IMG/VR virus record: IMGVR_UViG_3300020430_001411
Span: 1-27,983 of that record
Direction: 5' to 3' (one strand)
Origin: a virus
Length of the DNA stretch: 27,983 nt
Of the stretch, positions 24,410 through 27,983 are shown in pieces; the first letter of the stretch is position 1; each line of letters opens with the position of its first letter. Below the pieces are notes generated by a model. The model made no database searches. It saw nothing but the letters and a program-made list of their open reading frames with translations, and was not told the origin of the DNA. Position numbers and translations under genes: made by a program.

Positions 24410-24446
24410 GCCCCACTTCTGTTGCGAGGCAGGGGCCGCCCCAGAA
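24410..24446 (-). other. H-type pseudoknot of the tmRNA coding piece
   Basis: On the minus strand TTCTG (24446-24442) pairs with CAGAA (24421-24417), and GCCCC (24436-24432) pairs with GGGGC (24414-24410). The two helices interlock as an H-type pseudoknot, as expected downstream of the tag frame in tmRNA. Confidence 0.65.
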
Positions 24447-24457
24447 ATTATAGGTTA

Positions 24458-24526
24458 TTACGCCGCTAATCTCAATTCGGACATACCAACTGTTAGGTCA
24501 GCAAATCCTAATGCTCTTTTGTTTGC
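24458..24526 (-). other. tmRNA tag reading frame
   Basis: The resume codon is GCA at 24526-24524. Twenty-two codons encode ANKRALGFAD, then LTVGMSELRLAA, and end at tandem stops TAA TAA (24460-24455). The C-terminal LAA end is the standard ClpXP degron and the AN start is typical of tmRNA tags. The tag is longer than the 10-residue E. coli tag. Confidence 0.8.
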
Positions 24527-24607
24527 ATTTAAAAACTGGCCGTTACCTCGTACCAACTGGGTAGACTCCACATTTCTTTACACACCCGTCGATCCTAGTT
24601 CACCCCC

Positions 24608-24640
24608 GGAAGGGATTACATAAGCCACCAAGTAATAAAT
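24608..24640 (-). other. Internal transcribed spacer between acceptor and coding pieces of tmRNA
   Basis: These 33 bases separate the CCA end from the 5' G of the coding piece and must be removed to give the two mature pieces. The spacer contains TTGGTGG (24631-24625), which is perfectly complementary to the CCACCAA that spans the CCA end (24646-24640). Confidence 0.65.
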
Positions 24641-24709
24641 TGGTGGAGGTGGTCGGTACTGCCCCGACGTCCGTGATGTTTATTCCAAATATTTCAACAT
24701 CTACATAAT

Positions 24710-24738
24710 ATTTAAACATAAAGTTGACCTTTTGTCAA
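24710..24738 (-). promoter_or_regulatory. Putative sigma70 promoter of the tmRNA
   Basis: On the minus strand TTGACA (24738-24733), 17 bases, then TTAAAT (24715-24710). The predicted start at about 24703-24704 coincides with the first base of the P2-like helix strand GTAGAT. The -35 is perfect; the -10 matches at four of six positions. Confidence 0.5.
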
Positions 24739-24752
24739 TCTTATGCTAAATT
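24724..24752 (+). promoter_or_regulatory. Putative extended -10 promoter for the gene at 24759
   Basis: TTGACC (24724-24729), 17 bases, TAAATT (24747-24752), preceded by TGC as an extended -10. The predicted start falls on the ATG at 24759, so the mRNA would be leaderless. It overlaps the divergent tmRNA promoter, and the two -35 elements form the inverted repeat TTGAC-N5-GTCAA. Confidence 0.4.
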
Positions 24753-24758
24753 AGATAT

Positions 24759-24962
24759 ATGCCAAAAATGAGAAAATTTATAATAACTGATGCTGGGGAA
24801 ACCAAAGAGATCGAGGCACTTTCATTTAAGAAGGCTGTGAAGTCATATCAAGGCAATTCTAAGTCCAAGATGATAACTATCGAATGGATGACGAAGGGCG
24901 GAGAGCAGTTCGTCAAGGAACAAAAAATACCATTAGGTAGAAAGAAAAAGATAGGACGATAA
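24759..24962 (+). CDS. Small basic hypothetical protein (67 aa)
   Basis: Begins MPKMRKFIITDAGETKEIEALSFKKAVKSYQGNSKSKMITIEWMTKGGEQFVKEQKIP and ends with a lysine/arginine-rich tail (GRKKKIGR). Short strand-helix-strand content (KFIITDAG, SFKKAVKSY, MITIEWMTK) suggests a compact alpha/beta fold. The function is not recognised. A second in-frame ATG at codon 4 is possible. It begins a run of short plus-strand genes typical of phage early regions. Confidence 0.6.
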   Translation: MPKMRKFIITDAGETKEIEALSFKKAVKSYQGNSKSKMITIEWMTKGGEQFVKEQKIPLGRKKKIGR

Positions 24963-24968
24963 ACAAAA

Positions 24969-25133
24969 GTGAGAGTAAGCCACAACCCATTAATTAAATT
25001 ACTGGTTAAAATCAGAATGGCCTATGCAGACATGAGAGGTCATCACGGACACAAGTGGGACTATGAGCCAGGTGAAAACTATCTTGGAATGAAGAAAAGC
25101 AAATACTGGCAAAAGCATCACCCAAACAAGTAA
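24969..25133 (+). CDS. Small hypothetical protein (54 aa), GTG start
   Basis: GTG at 24969 opens a frame of 54 codons ending at TAA 25131-25133, 6 bases after the previous stop. The product begins MRVSHNPLIKLLVKIRMAYADM and continues RGHHGHKWDYEPGENYLGMKKSKYWQKHHPNK. It is rich in His, Lys, Trp and Tyr. It starts either at the GTG or at an internal ATG at codon 17. The amino acid composition looks like real protein and no other frame is open here. The function is unknown. Confidence 0.5.
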   Translation: MRVSHNPLIKLLVKIRMAYADMRGHHGHKWDYEPGENYLGMKKSKYWQKHHPNK

Positions 25134-25192
25134 GTCTCCGCAGTTTACCACACACATAACTTATAGTAGCACATCACATACAACTTATGGGC

Positions 25193-25200
25193 ATTAAATA
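25193..25200 (+). promoter_or_regulatory. Possible late-type motif ATTAAATA in an 87-base gap
   Basis: ATTAAATA lies 20 bases before the ATG at 25221. The gap 25134-25220 contains nothing else that I can identify. Confidence 0.25.
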
Positions 25201-25220
25201 TTAATGTCAAGGGAAGGTCT

Positions 25221-25499
25221 ATGTGGGAGAAAGTACAAAAGCGAACAAATTATTGGTCTCGAATCAGGAAAAAAGCACCAAAAGTTCCTGACATTACCTG
25301 TCCCGCAATCGACGATGTGCTAAATCAACTGGAAAAACAAGTTGGCAACGAATTCAAACAAAGGAAGTTTAAAGCGATAGAACGTAAACTGGAAAAATTA
25401 CGTTCTGCAAATGAAAAACTCAGGGACAGTGGCAAGTATTGGCACGATGCCTGCAAAGAAACTGTGCGTGATCTCCTAGGTAAGAAAAAAACTAGGTAA
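25221..25499 (+). CDS. Coiled-coil hypothetical protein (92 aa)
   Basis: Preceded by an AGGGAAGG ribosome-binding site. It starts MWEKVQKRTNYWSRIRKKAPKVPDITCPAIDDVLNQLEK. Residues 42-80 form a strongly charged helix (ERKLEKLRSANEKLRDSGKYWHDAC), likely a coiled coil. There is no signal peptide or membrane segment. The CPAID segment before the helix is distinctive but I cannot link it to a named family. It lies 8 bases before the next gene. Confidence 0.6.
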   Translation: MWEKVQKRTNYWSRIRKKAPKVPDITCPAIDDVLNQLEKQVGNEFKQRKFKAIERKLEKLRSANEKLRDSGKYWHDACKETVRDLLGKKKTR

Positions 25500-25507
25500 C
25501 TATTTGT

Positions 25508-25720
25508 ATGTGGAAAGTACTTGTTGTTATATGCACACTAGAACATCCATGCACAATGTTCGAAGAAGATCCAATGAAATACTACCAATCTGAACAAGAA
25601 TGCTGGAGAATTGCTGACGAAAAAGCCAATGCTATGGTCAGAGATTTCAGTGCTAATGGCTATACAATTGAAAGTGCCGCATCGACCTGTGAAATGGAAT
25701 ACTCCCAAGGTTCGGCGTAG
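25508..25720 (+). CDS. Small four-cysteine protein with signal-like N-terminus (paralogue)
   Basis: 70 residues. The N-terminus MWKVLVVICTLEHPCTMF is hydrophobic and short, as in a signal or anchor. Cysteines are at 9, 15, 32 and 61; the 17- and 29-residue spacings equal those of the minus-strand protein at 24192-24401. Acidic and polar residues dominate the rest (EQECWRIADEKANAMVRDF). A periplasmic or membrane-associated role is likely; the function is unknown. Confidence 0.6.
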   Translation: MWKVLVVICTLEHPCTMFEEDPMKYYQSEQECWRIADEKANAMVRDFSANGYTIESAASTCEMEYSQGSA

Positions 25721-25721
25721 G

Positions 25722-25749
25722 TTGACTAATTTATATTTTCTGCTATAAT
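25722..25749 (+). promoter_or_regulatory. Sigma70-like promoter with extended -10
   Basis: TTGACT (25722-25727), 16 bases, TATAAT (25744-25749), with TGC directly before the -10. It lies in the gap before the ParB-like gene and predicts a start at about 25756. Confidence 0.65.
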
Positions 25750-25824
25750 CTTAACGTAATTTGGGTTTATCCTATTGTAGGAAATTTGCCCTTGGTTACA
25801 GCATATAAATCTATAGGAGAATTT

Positions 25825-26901
25825 ATGAGTAAAGTGAAAATGCTTCTCGACGTTGTAAATGAAGTCAAGAAAGAAGCACCAGAAGATGTTCCGAACTGGA
25901 ATGCCAAATTAGCAGAATCAAAGGTAAATCTTAAAAACCAATTAGCAAAAGGCAGGAAATTACCGCTTGGCACAGAAGCTCATCCGCTAGAGGATTTTGC
26001 ATTCAATTACTCTGTGCAAAGAGATGTGAGAGCTGGGCATGTAATGAACATAATGAAAAAGTTTGATCCTAGAGTATGTTGTCCGGTATCTGCTGTTAGG
26101 AGATCTGATAGCAAAACATTGTTCATCTTTGATGGCCAACACAGAGCAGTATCATTAGCACTATTAGGTTATGATAAAATACCTGTCACGATAGTTGAAA
26201 CAGATGAGCCTGCCTTTGATGCAGAAGCATTTGAGATTGTAAACGATTCGGGAATACTAAGAGCAGGCACAGAAGAGATACACAGATGCCTATTGCATAG
26301 ATACAAGATGGGTGAAACAGAAACGGAGAGAGTGGTCACAGCACACATGGTACAACAGGTATTTGACTCTTGTGAGATTGATTTAGAGCCTAAACGTGTG
26401 AGAAAGAGTTCAGGTAAATGTGGTCCTAATAAACATTACTTCTCACATTTTGATTATGCCTACAAGGGAATAAAGATGGCAGGCCCAATTGGTTTGACAG
26501 ACGCATTGTTGTCAATTAAGAACGTGTATGGTGACGAAGAAGGTGGAGAGATCAACCAAGGCCTGTTTATTGGATTAATGAAACAATACCAAATGGGGCA
26601 AGAGGCTAAAAGACTGAAAAGGTTACCCAATGATTGGATGACTAAGATACTGGAGACGGCAAAGAAAGTTTGCCCTAGTGCTACGTTGATACACACTGCC
26701 ACTAAAAAGCAGTGGCAACATGCAAACGGTGTTGGTTGGGACGCACCAGTGGCGATGGCACATATGCTGAGAGAACTGTATCTTCTTGAAGATGGTACGT
26801 TCGAACCAAGTTACATGCCAAATGTCACCTTAAAGTTGGAAGATGGTGACATAGCCAAGGACTCAGAAGCACAAACTGCCTTCAACAAATATGTCAAATA
26901 A
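25825..26901 (+). CDS. ParB-like nuclease/sulfiredoxin-fold domain protein
   Basis: 358 residues. The ATG at 25825 is chosen for its AGGAGA ribosome-binding site; a longer TTG-started frame from 25786 lacks one. Residues 75-135 contain MNIMKKFDPRVCCPVSAVRRSDSKTLFIFDGQHRAVSLALLG. The FDGQHRAVSLALLG part matches the conserved 'G.HR..A...LG' box of ParB N-terminal domains, which bind CTP or act as nucleases in this fold. The rest is helical, with a His/Lys-rich central part (KCGPNKHYFSHFDYAY), and no helix-turn-helix is evident. Possible roles are DNA nicking or regulation; the exact one is unknown. It overlaps the next gene by 11 bases. Confidence 0.62.
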   Translation: MSKVKMLLDVVNEVKKEAPEDVPNWNAKLAESKVNLKNQLAKGRKLPLGTEAHPLEDFAFNYSVQRDVRAGHVMNIMKKFDPRVCCPVSAVRRSDSKTLFIFDGQHRAVSLALLGYDKIPVTIVETDEPAFDAEAFEIVNDSGILRAGTEEIHRCLLHRYKMGETETERVVTAHMVQQVFDSCEIDLEPKRVRKSSGKCGPNKHYFSHFDYAYKGIKMAGPIGLTDALLSIKNVYGDEEGGEINQGLFIGLMKQYQMGQEAKRLKRLPNDWMTKILETAKKVCPSATLIHTATKKQWQHANGVGWDAPVAMAHMLRELYLLEDGTFEPSYMPNVTLKLEDGDIAKDSEAQTAFNKYVK

Positions 26902-27082
26902 GTTATGCTATTACAGATGTTTTGTTACTAAGTCAAACAAAACTGAGGAATATGGCTATGGGTTACCTTGGAGAGATGTGCTAAAAGCAGTTGAACAGCA
27001 TTATGAAGACGGAGCAGACGCAGTTGAATTAGAGATGATTAGTGAAAAGGAGTTCAATGATAGATTACCAAAACCTTACTAA
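26891..27082 (+). CDS. Small acidic hypothetical protein (63 aa)
   Basis: Starts MSNKLCYYRCFVTKSNKTEEYGYGLPWRDVLKAVEQHYEDGADAVELEMISEKEFNDRLPKPY. The strand-helix-strand pattern (CYYRCFVTK, WRDVLKAVEQHYEDG, AVELEMIS) suggests a small alpha/beta fold. It overlaps its neighbours by 11 bases upstream and 26 bases downstream, which is usual for coupled phage genes. No function is recognised. Confidence 0.55.
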   Translation: MSNKLCYYRCFVTKSNKTEEYGYGLPWRDVLKAVEQHYEDGADAVELEMISEKEFNDRLPKPY

Positions 27083-27581
27083 TCTTCCGGAGATTAATTT
27101 TAAAACTAAAGGTAGACCCGAGCTTGACGAATTGGCTGAATACATAGACCACATGAAATCTGATCTATTCAATGACAAATGGAGCCAAGCCACGAAGAAA
27201 CATATCAAAACATCATTGGTGCTCTACATAAGGTCAATGCAAAAACAACTGGCTCCGATGGGCTATCATTACAAAGCTCAGGATATGGTGGGTAAACAAC
27301 ACCTGGAACATGTGATTCCACAAAATAAGATAGTCACTGCATACCTACATGATAAAATTTCAGCAAAACTTGTATTACAGATGCCCTTGTGCATGATTGA
27401 CGATGCGGATAAGCATATCCTCGAAGGCGACTGGCAAACAGCAGGTAACTGGGCACTTCCTTTCCGCAGGTATAGTCTCGCCGGCTTCAAAAAATCTATT
27501 AAAGATGTTCGTGGAAACAACATTGATCTGGACACCTATACATTAGATGACCACTGGAAGATGTTAGGGGTGGTTGACTAA
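27057..27581 (+). CDS. Hypothetical protein with HNH-like EHVIP motif (174 aa)
   Basis: The ATG at 27057 is chosen because AAGGAG lies 4 bases before it; a GTG 15 bases upstream is also in frame. The protein is helical at the start (PELDELAEYIDHMKSDLFNDKWSQATKKHIKTSLVLYIRSMQKQL). The segment GKQHLEHVIPQNKIVTAYLHDK resembles the metal-binding 'EH..P.' element of HNH-type nucleases such as the DUF1524/GmrSD kind. The usual second half of an HNH motif is not clear. A nuclease is possible but unproven. It ends just before a strong promoter. Confidence 0.5.
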   Translation: MIDYQNLTNLPEINFKTKGRPELDELAEYIDHMKSDLFNDKWSQATKKHIKTSLVLYIRSMQKQLAPMGYHYKAQDMVGKQHLEHVIPQNKIVTAYLHDKISAKLVLQMPLCMIDDADKHILEGDWQTAGNWALPFRRYSLAGFKKSIKDVRGNNIDLDTYTLDDHWKMLGVVD

Positions 27582-27602
27582 ATTACCTAATTAGTGTATA
27601 AT
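27574..27602 (+). promoter_or_regulatory. Sigma70-like promoter
   Basis: TTGACT (27574-27579), 17 bases, TATAAT (27597-27602). This is the best sigma70-type promoter of the window. The predicted start at about 27609 lies at the beginning of a structured non-coding region. Confidence 0.75.
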
Positions 27603-27608
27603 TAAGAC

Positions 27609-27761
27609 AGCAATTCACCAGAGGCAGTCAAAGCCAGTCCTCATTTGTAATCTTCATTTGGAGACGCTTTACGTCGATGATGTATTTGAAAGCCGGAGGT
27701 GGGGTGACAGTCCTACGCCGAAGGCGAGTCTGGACAAGCCTGTCCTGGTGTGTGCTATTCT
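27609..27761 (+). ncRNA. Structured 5' leader RNA or riboswitch-like element (unknown class)
   Basis: This non-coding stretch of about 150 bases lies between the strong promoter and the last ORF and is visibly richer in G and C than its surroundings. CACCAG (27616-27621) pairs with CTGGTG (27745-27750) and closes the whole domain. Inside are GACG/CGTC (27663-27666 with 27672-27675), extended by TCAT/ATGA (27654-27657 with 27677-27680), and GACAG/CTGTC (27706-27710 with 27740-27744) enclosing TCC/GGA and a CGCC-GAA-GGCG hairpin (27716-27726). An alternative hairpin GGACA-AGCC-TGTCC (27732-27745) competes with the closing helix. GGTG 11 bases before the ATG lies inside the closing helix, as expected for translational control. 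I cannot assign a known class. Confidence 0.45.
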
Positions 27762-27983
27762 ATGCCAAGCGAAAAAACAAAAAAACTTTTAGAAGAATTA
27801 GGTAATATCACCAGAAAGCCAAGTGCTTTTGAAAAACAAAAGTTGCATTCATACACAAATATGTTTTATACATCTGTGCCTCATGACATACATCAGTTGC
27901 CAAAAAGATATAATCAAGCCAAGAAGCACAAAGATGATGACGGTGACGAATATATCATGATAGACAGAGTTTATGGTAGTATT
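27762..27983 (+). CDS. Hypothetical protein, N-terminal 74 residues (runs off the window)
   Basis: The frame begins at ATG 27762 and is open to the right edge (74 codons). It starts MPSEKTKKLLEELGNITRKPSAFEKQKLHSYTNMFYTSVPHDIHQLPKRY and continues with an acidic stretch (KDDDGDEYIMIDRVYG). The opening is helical and charged. I recognise no family from this part. Its expression is probably governed by the structured leader and promoter directly upstream. Confidence 0.6.
   Translation, partial: MPSEKTKKLLEELGNITRKPSAFEKQKLHSYTNMFYTSVPHDIHQLPKRYNQAKKHKDDDGDEYIMIDRVYGSI

Larger units (their letters stand above)
24405..24704 (-). ncRNA. ssrA: Circularly permuted two-piece tmRNA
   Basis: Read on the minus strand. 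The acceptor piece (about 24704 to 24641) ends ...CGGACG, T-stem GTCGG/CCGAC, CACCTCC, A, CCA. After a 33-base spacer the coding piece begins at 24607 with GGGGGTGAACTAGGATCGACGGG, close to the canonical tmRNA 5' end. GGGGGTG (24607-24601) and CACCTCC (24651-24645) form a 7-bp acceptor stem with G3-U70, the alanine identity pair. GTCTAC (24566-24561) pairs with GTAGAT (24704-24699) as a P2-like helix joining the pieces. A tag frame and an H-type pseudoknot (24410-24446) follow. The T-loop GGCAGTA is not the usual TTCRANT; I recall a similar loop from alphaproteobacterial tmRNAs but could not check it. With SmpB it would rescue stalled ribosomes. Confidence 0.9.

Noticed and set aside
24408-24623. 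A 71-codon plus-strand ORF (TTG start)
   Set aside because: It lies entirely antisense to the tmRNA coding piece; its composition follows from the RNA structure and there is no ribosome-binding site.
24641-24668. A possible tRNA 3' half on the minus strand
   Set aside because: No D-arm or anticodon arm fits; the partner 5' strand is found in the permuted tmRNA coding piece instead.
27690-27745. Resemblance to a cobalamin or FMN riboswitch
   Set aside because: Only short pieces match; the remaining conserved boxes and their order are missing.
1-27983. CRISPR arrays, insertion sequences, integrase or rRNA genes
   Set aside because: No regularly spaced repeats, transposase or integrase motifs, or rRNA segments were seen on either strand.

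Overview
The window looks like part of the genome of a large tailed marine phage of the T4-like (myovirus) type. The evidence is a PAAR spike-tip protein, a tail fibre with an Mtd-like N-terminus and a pectate-lyase-type beta-helix, RecB-like nuclease and NrdA/NrdB genes, tightly packed short ORFs (many resembling hypothetical proteins I recall from T4-like marine phages), and repeated TATAAATA-type late promoter motifs just in front of virion genes. The host was most likely an alphaproteobacterium. The cytochrome b gene is of the full-length bc1 type, not the split b6 type of cyanobacteria, and the tmRNA gene is circularly permuted (two-piece). I cannot name the host genus.

Layout. (1) 1-4354: metabolic and modification genes: the C-terminal part of a TctA permease, a TctC periplasmic binding protein, a sulfotransferase-like protein, a SAM methyltransferase and an amidinotransferase. 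(2) 4351-8017: unknowns, a protein with DNA/RNA-ligase-like KxDG motifs, a fucosyltransferase-like protein on the minus strand, and a 40-residue protein with ten cysteines. (3) 8043-9605: a late operon of three small putative virion proteins with a TATAAATA promoter, a 5' leader hairpin and a strong rho-independent terminator. (4) 9623-15562: a second sulfotransferase-like protein, a holin-like membrane protein, several phage hypotheticals, a PD-(D/E)XK nuclease and the tail fibre. (5) 15695-22600: nrdA, a radical SAM protein, nrdB, and then a complete cytochrome b. (6) 22625-24195: the PAAR protein and an unknown structural protein. (7) 24192-24704, minus strand: a permuted tmRNA followed by a small four-cysteine protein. 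(8) 24759-27983: small early-type genes with sigma70-like promoters, a ParB-like protein, and an apparently structured RNA leader in front of the last, truncated ORF.

How the parts may work together (inference). NrdA/NrdB would supply deoxynucleotides for replication. TctA/TctC could help import carboxylates. Phage cytochrome b could sustain or alter the host bc1 complex during infection. The phage tmRNA could rescue stalled ribosomes when host mRNAs are degraded. The methyl-, sulfo-, glycosyl- and amidinotransferase-like genes suggest modification of small molecules or surface polymers. The two most unusual items are the cytochrome b gene and the two-piece tmRNA.
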